DNA from: Desulfocapsa sp.
Lineage (GTDB): Bacteria; Desulfobacterota; Desulfobulbia; Desulfobulbales; Desulfocapsaceae
DNA: 7,043 nucleotides
Direction of reading: 5' to 3'
Assembly (NCBI GenBank): GCA_030635405.1
Contig: DAOVZA010000101.1
Coordinates: 1 to 7,043, forward strand
Part shown: in pieces, positions 1 through 5,003 of the stretch
Position numbering within the stretch: the stretch's first letter is position 1
How the letters are laid out: every line of letters starts with the position of its first letter
Translations under genes and position numbers: made by a program
The notes under the pieces: model-generated
Database searches by the model: none
Told to the model about the DNA's origin: nothing
What the model saw: only the letters and a program-made list of their open reading frames with translations

Positions 1-2090
1 ACTGTTATCAGTAAATTCTCCCGATGGCTTTTATTCAACAAATTTTTGAAATTTTGTCTGTCATCTTCTATCGATAAAGAAATCAGGTTAACGCCACAAT
101 CATCTAGCGTTTTCATTGTTTGACTATTTAATGCATAAAGCCAGGGACCTGAAATTAACGAAACGTCAGGAAGAGTGTTAAAAAATTCAAAATGTGATGG
201 ATTGTTCAATCGAAAAGAGGAAAACCCTGCCTCAATTGCCATTGCAACTAATTCTTCAACCTCGGAATATTCTGTGTCAAACACCACGGAAGGCAAATCC
301 CAAATAAGTTGCCTCTTTTTAATATCAGATGAAAACTGCAAGGAACTGGCACCTTCAAAGAGTTCCCTGGTGATAGGAAAAATAAATATAAGCCCAGGGT
401 TGTCAGCTAAAATCATTAAATCAATTTTCTGATCAGTCACAATATACAATTGACTGCTTTTTGTTGTTTTACAGATTTCTCCACCACCACAAACCGTCTC
501 CTTAATAGAACGTAACTTGAGCGACGTTTGTTTAAGCCGTGAATGACTAATCTTTTCCTGAATGTTTCCATAGAAATCACGTCGTATTTCTTTCAATCGG
601 CTTGGCTTTATAACAACTGGTGGCAGACTGTTAACGTCAAATTTGGACAGCAACAACTCTGGATAACCTGTATGGGCAAAAACCTTAAATAATGTTTCCC
701 TGCTTAATGGAGATTTTTTTGCGAGTATCATTTCAACTGGGTAAACACATGAAACGACTTCATCTCCGATGTCAGCCGCAACAATGAGGCTAGAATCGTT
801 TTCATTACATACAATGGAAAGATTCATTTGCTGTGCTGGAACAGGTGCTGTTTTCAACTGCCTCCTGCATGCTTCCTCACTCTTGCTAAAAGACTGACCA
901 CTGACCAGCAGAAAAACAAGATCACCAACACGAACCTTCCCTTTTTTTACCATGGGAGGCAAAGGAATGGAGACAAAACTTCCCTTACTGGCAATTTTGC
1001 TGCTCTTTTTTCCAAGATAAAGATTTCTCACAGTAAACCCCTGCCCGGCCCTGTCATTACCTGGTTGTATTCGTAGCCTGTCACCAATATGTATCCGCCC
1101 TGCTGTTTTAAAGGATACAGAATTCCCCTGAAGTCTTTCTACTTTACCGATAATTTTACCAACCCCGCCCTTCCGTTTTGGTAAAACGATATCAGCACTT
1201 CCTTTTCCTGGTAAAAAACCTGGGCTGCTTTTGCGTCCCATTGCGGTTTCCAACTGTTCCTTAGCCAGTTTTATGGAATTTTGCTCATCTCCCTTCTTAG
1301 CATCCAATACAGTCCTATATGCAGAAACCACAGCAGCAACATACTCAGGGCTTTTCATGCGCCCTTCAATCTTCAAGCTCATAACACCCGCGTCAATAAG
1401 CTGAGGAATCATTTCAATTGCAGAAAAATCACTGGTTGAAAAATAAAAGCCTGAATTGTCGTCATGATGGTAACGTCTTCTGCATGGCTGAATACATCGC
1501 CCCCTGTTTCCACTCCTGCCATCTATGTATGACGAAAAGAGACAATGGCCCGACATGGAGTAACAAAGTGCGCCATGAATAAAATGTTCAATCTCAATAG
1601 TGCTGTTCATAGAGATGTGAGAAATTTCAGTAAGACTTAGTTCCCTTGCCAGTACAACTCTTTCAAACCCAAGTTTTTCCAGGAACAGAGCACCAGCAAG
1701 ATTATGGATAACCATCTGAGTTGAGGCATGAATTGGAACTTTGGGGAAATACGTATGGAGCAGATGGTACAATCCAAGATCTTGGATTATCAGACCATCA
1801 ACCGACAGATATTCAAGTTCCTGGAGAACTGTAATCAACTCTGGCAATTCATTCTCTTTAACAAGAGTATTTAATGCCACATAGAGTTTCTTATTCAGCC
1901 TGTGCGCATACCCAACAAGCTGACTAAGCTCTTCCATTGTAAAGTTTTTAGCCTTAGCCCTTGCAGAGAACACTTTAAGTCCGCAAAAGACGGCATCAGC
2001 ACCACTTTCAATGGCAGCAAAAAACGATTGCACAGATCCTGCTGGTGCTAGAAGTTCCACCTTTGGAATTGTATTTTTTTCTATTTTCAT
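1..2090 (-). CDS. Long U32-family protein (RlhA-like, with DUF3656-type region), C-terminus cut by window edge
   Basis: One open frame runs leftward from an ATG at 2090 to the left edge: 696 complete codons, no stop. The start reads MKIEKNTIPKVELLAPAGS; PKVELLAPAGS is the typical U32 opening, followed by GADAVFCG (about 30-40). The U32 signature is clear: HGALC at 172-176, SGHC at 180-183, then GGRSGNRGRC (190-199) and C203. Cysteines 176, 183, 199 and 203 resemble the arrangement that holds a 4Fe-4S cluster in the U32 relatives UbiU/UbiV. After the barrel come a GKV/GDRL beta-rich segment (about 325-365) and a DUF3656-like stretch (about 425-520, with VIKPSRLKEIRR). Residues 540-696 look like a further barrel-like part. 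E. coli RlhA, about 650 aa, hydroxylates C2501 of 23S rRNA; an RNA hydroxylation role here is inferred from family only. The start is uncertain: no good Shine-Dalgarno precedes it, and an in-frame GTG lies two codons upstream. Confidence 0.9.
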   Translation of the reverse strand, partial: MKIEKNTIPKVELLAPAGSVQSFFAAIESGADAVFCGLKVFSARAKAKNFTMEELSQLVGYAHRLNKKLYVALNTLVKENELPELITVLQELEYLSVDGLIIQDLGLYHLLHTYFPKVPIHASTQMVIHNLAGALFLEKLGFERVVLARELSLTEISHISMNSTIEIEHFIHGALCYSMSGHCLFSSYIDGRSGNRGRCIQPCRRRYHHDDNSGFYFSTSDFSAIEMIPQLIDAGVMSLKIEGRMKSPEYVAAVVSAYRTVLDAKKGDEQNSIKLAKEQLETAMGRKSSPGFLPGKGSADIVLPKRKGGVGKIIGKVERLQGNSVSFKTAGRIHIGDRLRIQPGNDRAGQGFTVRNLYLGKKSSKIASKGSFVSIPLPPMVKKGKVRVGDLVFLLVSGQSFSKSEEACRRQLKTAPVPAQQMNLSIVCNENDSSLIVAADIGDEVVSCVYPVEMILAKKSPLSRETLFKVFAHTGYPELLLSKFDVNSLPPVVIKPSRLKEIRRDFYGNIQEKISHSRLKQTSLKLRSIKETVCGGGEICKTTKSSQLYIVTDQKIDLMILADNPGLIFIFPITRELFEGASSLQFSSDIKKRQLIWDLPSVVFDTEYSEVEELVAMAIEAGFSSFRLNNPSHFEFFNTLPDVSLISGPWLYALNSQTMKTLDDCGVNLISLSIEDDRQNFKNLLNKSHRENLLIT

Positions 2091-2188
2091 CTGCACATAG
2101 AAGCCATCTGTTTCACTTCTGTCAAGAAGAGCCTAACCTGTTTAGCAAATTTGTTTTTTTATACCTTTAAATAGCAAGACAAGGGAGA

Positions 2189-2299
2189 TTAACACTAATT
2201 AACATGCTAGCGTTAACGTTAACGCACCGATCATTAACAGTAGCTCTCATTTCGTCATGCAAACAACAGCTTAACTATCGGCACATATTTTGCTTTAAC
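2189..2299. promoter_or_regulatory. Cluster of seven TTAAC motifs, possible regulator-binding region
   Basis: The pentamer TTAAC occurs on the plus strand at 2189, 2199, 2213, 2219, 2234, 2271 and 2295, seven times in 111 bases. The middle pair lies inside a perfect palindrome. The repetition in a divergent intergenic region suggests multiple half-sites for a DNA-binding protein. The regulator is unknown, and AT-rich composition raises the chance rate of such a motif, so this is an inference. Confidence 0.4.
2210..2225. repeat. Perfect 16-bp palindrome, candidate operator
   Basis: GCGTTAACGTTAACGC equals its own reverse complement. It consists of two overlapping GTTAAC hexamers flanked by GC. 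It lies 120 bases from the U32 start and 209 bases before the cytochrome start. A symmetric site with no T-run after it fits a dimeric regulator better than a terminator. Which regulator binds, and which gene responds, cannot be read from the sequence. Confidence 0.45.
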
Positions 2300-2323
2300 A
2301 TATAAGATTTTGCAGGTGAGCCG

Positions 2324-2389
2324 ATGGTCAAGTTTTATTGCACTACTTTGCTAATAATTATGTTAGTATGTTTGCCAGTAATAAATTGA
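2324..2389 (+). CDS. Possible 21-aa hydrophobic small ORF upstream of the cytochrome
   Basis: An ATG at 2324 opens 21 codons ending with TGA at 2387-2389. The AGGTGA at 2313-2318 matches part of the full Shine-Dalgarno complement AGGAGGTGA at suitable spacing. The peptide begins MVKFYCTT and continues with a hydrophobic run (LLIIMLVCLPVI), enough for a short membrane-spanning segment or a leader peptide. It ends 44 bases before the cytochrome ATG. Against it: the region is AT-rich, the ORF is very short, and a possible promoter overlaps it. No family is recognised. Confidence 0.2.
   Translation: MVKFYCTTLLIIMLVCLPVIN
2338..2364 (+). promoter_or_regulatory. Weak candidate promoter for the cytochrome gene
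   Basis: TTGCAC (2338-2343) followed after 15 bases by TATGTT (2359-2364) resembles a sigma70-type promoter with a short spacer. An alternative -10, TAGTAT at 2364-2369, gives a 20-base spacer. Neither is good. It is listed because a promoter is expected here, since the gene has no co-directional neighbour upstream. If real, transcription would start near 2371 and the 21-codon small ORF would not be transcribed from it. Confidence 0.22.
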
Positions 2390-2421
2390 ACCATTCTGCA
2401 GTTTTTTTTTATTATTTTTTT

Positions 2422-2427
2422 AGGAGG
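2422..2427 (+). promoter_or_regulatory. Ribosome binding site of the cytochrome gene
   Basis: A perfect AGGAGG sits 6 bases before the ATG at 2434. It fixes the start there instead of at the in-frame TTG at 2338, which would add 32 residues with no purpose before an intact signal peptide. The site follows a run of T residues (2402-2421), so it should be unstructured and well exposed, suggesting strong translation. Confidence 0.9.
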
Positions 2428-2433
2428 AGAAAA

Positions 2434-3861
2434 ATGAAGAAAGTAACGATCGTTTCAATGGCTGCTTTGGGAGCACTCATTGGAAGCACACAAGGGTTTG
2501 CAAATGACCATGCCGAAATGGAAGGTCCATTTGAAACCCCCATGGAAGTAACAGAGATGTGTCTTGAATGTCATGAAGATGCAGCCAAAGAAGTTATGGC
2601 TACCACTCATTGGACCTGGGAAAAAATGCAGGACGTTCCTGGCAAGGGCACAATCAAGCGTGGAAAGAAAAACGCCATCAACAACTTTTGTGTATCCGTT
2701 GGTTCAAACGAACCACGCTGTACTAGTTGTCACGTAGGTTACGGATGGAAAGATGACAGCTTTGATTTCACCGATGAATCCAGAGTTGATTGTCTCGTTT
2801 GTCATGACACCACCGGTACCTATAAAAAGCCAGGTGCTGGAGCAGGAATGCCAGCTGGTTTTACCGGCAATGCAAAAATGGACAAAAAACCTGTTGACCT
2901 TGTGAAAGTTGCACAGAGCGCAGGAATGCCAACCAGAGATAACTGTATCAACTGTCATGCTTTTGGTGGTGGTGGAAACAACGTTAAACCTGGTGACATG
3001 AGTAACTCCATGAGAAATCCAAGTAAAGACCTGGATGTTCATATGGATGCCAAGGGCCTTAACTTTACCTGTCAGCAATGCCATGCAACTAACGGCCATG
3101 ACATTCCAGGACAATCCCTTCTGGTTTCAGCAAGCCCAGGTACTCCTCTTGGATGTACAGACTGTCACGGCGAGAGTCCACATCGTTATTTCCCAACCGC
3201 ATCAAAATACAATTCACACTCAAAGAAAATAGCCTGTCAAACTTGTCATATTGCACATTATGCCAAAGCTGACGGAACTAAAATGAGTTGGGACTGGTCA
3301 AAAGCTGAGACAAACAAAGCTAAAGCCCAGGAGCATATTGAACTCAAAGAGCATGGCCATAAAGTTTATATCTATAAAAAAGGTCTGTTCACATATGAAG
3401 ACAACGTCGTTCCTACCTACGCATGGTTTAATGGAACCACCAGTGCTTATATGTTCGGTGACAAAATTGATCCTACTAAAATGACTATCCTTAATGACCC
3501 TCAGGGCGACAAGGATGATCCAACTGCTAAGATCATGCCATTCAAAGTTCATACTGGTAAACAGATCTATGACACCAAGTTCAGCTACCTTATTACTCCT
3601 AAAGTTTGGGGACCTAAAGGCGATCCTGATGCATTCTGGCAACAGTTTGATTGGAACAAAGCTGCAATCGCAGGTATGAAAGCAAGTGGACTCGAGTACA
3701 GCGGTGAATTTGATTTTGCCCCCACTGCATCTTACTGGCCAATCAACCATCAGGTTGATCCTAAAGAGAAGGCTCTCAAATGTCTTGATTGCCATAAGAG
3801 CGGTGAACGCATGAATTGGAAAGCCCTCGGTTATGAAGGCGACCCAATGGCAAAAAAATAA
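2434..3861 (+). CDS. Periplasmic octaheme cytochrome c, tetrathionate reductase (OTR) family
   Basis: The 475-aa precursor begins with a Sec signal peptide, MKKVTIVSMAALGALIG, probably cut after GFA (residue 23), placing it in the periplasm. Eight CXXCH heme c motifs start at residues 43, 96, 120, 171, 213, 241, 268 and 450. The first seven are close together; the last follows a heme-free stretch of about 177 residues. NNFCVSVGSNEPRCTSCHVGYG (83-104) and DCLVCHDTTGTYKK (119-132) look like the octaheme tetrathionate reductase family of Shewanella. That enzyme reduces tetrathionate, nitrite and hydroxylamine in vitro, and its active-site heme has a lysine ligand. Lysine candidates here are K131/K132 or K151/K152; C86 is the only cysteine outside heme motifs. 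All heme motifs are intact. The physiological substrate is unknown. No redox partner gene is adjacent, and the gene appears monocistronic, with a terminator 43 bases after the stop. Confidence 0.9.
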   Translation: MKKVTIVSMAALGALIGSTQGFANDHAEMEGPFETPMEVTEMCLECHEDAAKEVMATTHWTWEKMQDVPGKGTIKRGKKNAINNFCVSVGSNEPRCTSCHVGYGWKDDSFDFTDESRVDCLVCHDTTGTYKKPGAGAGMPAGFTGNAKMDKKPVDLVKVAQSAGMPTRDNCINCHAFGGGGNNVKPGDMSNSMRNPSKDLDVHMDAKGLNFTCQQCHATNGHDIPGQSLLVSASPGTPLGCTDCHGESPHRYFPTASKYNSHSKKIACQTCHIAHYAKADGTKMSWDWSKAETNKAKAQEHIELKEHGHKVYIYKKGLFTYEDNVVPTYAWFNGTTSAYMFGDKIDPTKMTILNDPQGDKDDPTAKIMPFKVHTGKQIYDTKFSYLITPKVWGPKGDPDAFWQQFDWNKAAIAGMKASGLEYSGEFDFAPTASYWPINHQVDPKEKALKCLDCHKSGERMNWKALGYEGDPMAKK

Positions 3862-3903
3862 GATAGAACGTTGCTCTTGAGCAGCTTTCTTTCTCTGTAA
3901 TAA

Positions 3904-3938
3904 AAAAAGCCCTCTTTAATTCATAAAGAGGGCTTTTT
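3904..3938. terminator. Bidirectional rho-independent terminator
   Basis: GCCCTCTTTA (3909-3918) pairs perfectly with TAAAGAGGGC (3924-3933) around a 5-base ATTCA loop. Flanking A5 (3904-3908) and T5 (3934-3938) extend the stem to 15 bp and give U-tracts for transcripts of both strands. It lies between the convergent cytochrome (stop at 3861) and YkgJ-family (stop at 3970) genes and should end both transcripts. Confidence 0.93.
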
Positions 3939-3969
3939 CTATTTCCACCAAAACTCACTCAAAAAACTG

Positions 3970-4692
3970 CTAACGATTATTCAATATATTCTCTATTGTC
4001 CTTCCATCATCAAGTTTATGTGCAAAAATAGCTTCAAGCAAAGGACTTACCTTTTCCATCTCTTCTTCAAGTAAAAGAAACCCTGGTAATGGCAGCGCTT
4101 TCACAGCATTGGCAAGACCCTGATCAGACATTGAAGCAGGAATCAAATCAAAATATTTTCTATTTTCAGGAATTCCACAAAGAGCGAGTAACACATCAAG
4201 CATATTCCCAAGAAATTCCCCCTGGCCAAGATGTTCAACAATCTGCATAACTGCCGTTGAGGCAGAAAGATACTCTTCACCAATGAGTGCCGAACTGCCT
4301 GGCTCACATTTCGTAGTGGAGGCAAAACAGCGACAGGAAAAAGGCCTTACTTCATAGATAGTACAACAATCATCCTCAAGAAAAGGACAGAGTTCGTTAC
4401 TGCCATAGGAGTCTGGCTCAATGTCTTTCCCTTCAATACAACTTGCAGCAAATCCATTGGTGGTAATCTCAGGCCTTCGTGTCTTTGCCTTTACCTGAAA
4501 CTTTGTGGCAAACCACTCCTGTCGTCCCTGTTCGCGTATATGACGATGGATCAACTCTCCTTCAACAGATGTTATTACAACATTTTGAGTACAGCAGGTG
4601 GCGCATCCTTTTTTACATGCAAGATCTTCAGACACCCAGTTTTCAAATTCTTTATAGATCCCGATGAGGACCTGTTCTTTTAATGGAACCAT
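3970..4692 (-). CDS. YkgJ-family cysteine-cluster protein
   Basis: This 240-aa protein has no signal peptide or membrane segment and is probably cytoplasmic. Its first cluster, C-x3-C-x2-CC (residues 26, 30, 33, 34), is followed by ITSVEGELI. A second cluster comprises CPFL (102), CC (109-110), the IYEVRPFSCRCF segment (112-123; C120, C122) and C129. This is the YkgJ / CxxCxxCC family (PF03692-type), described as a putative zinc- or iron-chelating domain; no reaction is established. C85 and C172 bring the total to twelve cysteines. The C-terminal 90 or so residues are leucine-rich and without recognised motifs. The ATG at 4692 has AAGGA about 9 bases upstream. The gene is convergent with the cytochrome and divergent from the efflux operon, so it is probably a single-gene unit. 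A role in metal or Fe-S handling is only an inference. Confidence 0.85.
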   Translation of the reverse strand: MVPLKEQVLIGIYKEFENWVSEDLACKKGCATCCTQNVVITSVEGELIHRHIREQGRQEWFATKFQVKAKTRRPEITTNGFAASCIEGKDIEPDSYGSNELCPFLEDDCCTIYEVRPFSCRCFASTTKCEPGSSALIGEEYLSASTAVMQIVEHLGQGEFLGNMLDVLLALCGIPENRKYFDLIPASMSDQGLANAVKALPLPGFLLLEEEMEKVSPLLEAIFAHKLDDGRTIENILNNR

Positions 4693-4716
4693 TACATATC
4701 TTCCTTTTGGATAACA

Positions 4717-4730
4717 TATTCTTTTGAATA
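4717..4730. repeat. Small inverted repeat TATTC-N4-GAATA
   Basis: Perfect 5-bp arms around TTTT sit 25-38 bases upstream of the YkgJ-family start codon. It could be an operator half-site pair or chance in AT-rich DNA. It is too weak to be a terminator. Confidence 0.2.
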
Positions 4731-4750
4731 CCTATTTACAGGCAAAGGTA

Positions 4751-4780
4751 TTGACATTGGTAAACGTTGCTCACTATAAT
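4751..4780 (+). promoter_or_regulatory. Consensus sigma70-type promoter P1 of the efflux operon
   Basis: TTGACA (4751-4756) and TATAAT (4775-4780) are both perfect consensus hexamers with an 18-base spacer. Transcription should start near 4787, leaving a 5' leader of about 217 bases before the adaptor gene. Such a strong promoter on an efflux operon suggests either constitutive expression or tight repression, and the overlapping inverted repeat favours the latter. Confidence 0.8.
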
Positions 4781-4789
4781 GATTATGGT
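4773..4789. promoter_or_regulatory. Candidate operator overlapping the P1 -10 box
   Basis: ACTATAATGATTATGGT is a near-palindrome: arms ACTATAAT and (reverse complement) ACCATAAT match at 7 of 8 positions around a central G. It covers the -10 hexamer and the expected start site, where a repressor of an efflux operon would act. Part of the symmetry comes from the TATAAT box itself, which weakens the case. No repressor gene is visible in the window. Confidence 0.35.
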
Positions 4790-4794
4790 TCTGT

Positions 4795-4823
4795 TTGACG
4801 ATGTTTTTATCTGCTCTGATAAT
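4795..4823 (+). promoter_or_regulatory. Second candidate promoter P2 of the efflux operon
   Basis: TTGACG (4795-4800, 5 of 6 consensus) is followed after exactly 17 bases by GATAAT (4818-4823, 5 of 6). Transcription would start near 4830, still upstream of the 31-codon leader ORF. It lies just downstream of P1, so the operon may have tandem promoters. Confidence 0.55.
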
Positions 4824-4864
4824 TCTGTAAATCACCATGGCAATATCAAATAGTCATTTAAAAC

Positions 4865-4868
4865 GGAG
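4865..4868 (+). promoter_or_regulatory. Shine-Dalgarno of the leader ORF
   Basis: GGAG lies 5 bases before the ATG at 4874, normal spacing. It is a better ribosome binding site than that of the adaptor gene downstream, where only a weak AGCGG about 10 bases before the start can be seen. Confidence 0.45.
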
Positions 4869-4873
4869 ACTCA

Positions 4874-4969
4874 ATGCTGCAAGATAACGTTTTACCAGTC
4901 ACCTCCCATTCACACATCCTGAATCATTTATTGCCCACCGGCAATCTCTGGCAACCACTTTACTTTTAA
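4874..4969 (+). CDS. Candidate 31-aa leader peptide upstream of the efflux operon
   Basis: An ATG at 4874 with GGAG 5 bases upstream opens 31 codons and stops with TAA at 4967-4969, 34 bases before the adaptor ATG. It begins MLQDNVLPVTSHSHIL and ends WQPLYF; it has three prolines and three histidines and no signal peptide or membrane segment. It lies inside the leader transcribed from P1 and P2. A 6-bp hairpin (ATTGCC/GGCAAT, 4930-4945) lies within its 3' half. Some drug-efflux operons are controlled by ribosome stalling on such leaders, so a regulatory role is plausible. No homologue is recognised and the ORF could be chance. Confidence 0.35.
   Translation: MLQDNVLPVTSHSHILNHLLPTGNLWQPLYF
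4930..4945 (+). other. Small hairpin in the efflux-operon 5' leader
   Basis: ATTGCC (4930-4935) and GGCAAT (4940-4945) pair perfectly around CACC. There is no T-run directly after it, so it is not a terminator by itself. It could be part of an alternative-folding leader together with the ACCTCC stretches at 4901-4906 and 4971-4976, which are complementary to Shine-Dalgarno sequences. Confidence 0.35.
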
Positions 4970-5003
4970 TACCTCCACTCATATATAAAGCGGTACAAAC
5001 ATT

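Larger units (their letters stand above)
2091..2433. other. Divergent intergenic region between U32 gene and cytochrome gene
   Basis: This 343-base AT-rich stretch separates the leftward U32 gene from the rightward cytochrome gene and must hold control signals for both. It contains the TTAAC cluster, the 16-bp palindrome, the small ORF and the ribosome binding site listed separately. For the leftward gene, a TATAAA at 2163-2158 (minus strand) could be a -10 box, but no convincing -35 sits 16-18 bases behind it. A TTGACA at 2123-2118 (minus strand) has no good -10. A U-rich tract (2402-2421) lies directly before the cytochrome ribosome binding site. No RNA gene was recognised. Confidence 0.6.
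4693..5003. other. Divergent intergenic region between YkgJ-family gene and efflux operon
   Basis: This 311-base region carries two tandem rightward promoters, a quasi-palindrome over the first -10 box, and a long 5' leader with a 31-codon ORF, all listed separately. For the leftward gene, TTGCCT and GAATAT lie 18 bases apart on the minus strand upstream of 4692, a poor promoter match. Close to that gene, TATTC (4717-4721) and GAATA (4726-4730) form a small inverted repeat around TTTT. Confidence 0.6.

Noticed and set aside
175..1076. Two plus-strand open frames (175-432 and 828-1076)
   Set aside because: Both are antisense to the continuous U32 frame, whose motifs and frame were checked at several points.
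2118..2123. TTGACA on the minus strand as the U32 promoter -35
   Set aside because: The sequence 16-18 bases downstream (TTCTAT) is a poor -10, and transcription would begin at or inside the coding start.
2402..2421. T-rich run as a rho-independent terminator
   Set aside because: No GC-rich stem precedes it; only the 6-base CTGCAG lies next to it. It is better read as an unstructured U-rich leader before the ribosome binding site.
2338..2433. N-terminal extension of the cytochrome from an in-frame TTG at 2338
   Set aside because: It would put 32 unrelated residues before an intact signal peptide, and the perfect AGGAGG at 2422-2427 sets the start at 2434.
2704..3114. Minus-strand open frame of 136 codons inside the cytochrome gene
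   Set aside because: It lies antisense to the heme motifs, shows no family features, and is explained by the codon pattern of the real gene. The same holds for the other open frames inside the cytochrome gene.
4837..4887. 16-codon ORF in the efflux leader (ATG at 4837)
   Set aside because: No Shine-Dalgarno precedes it, and it overlaps the better supported leader ORF at 4874.
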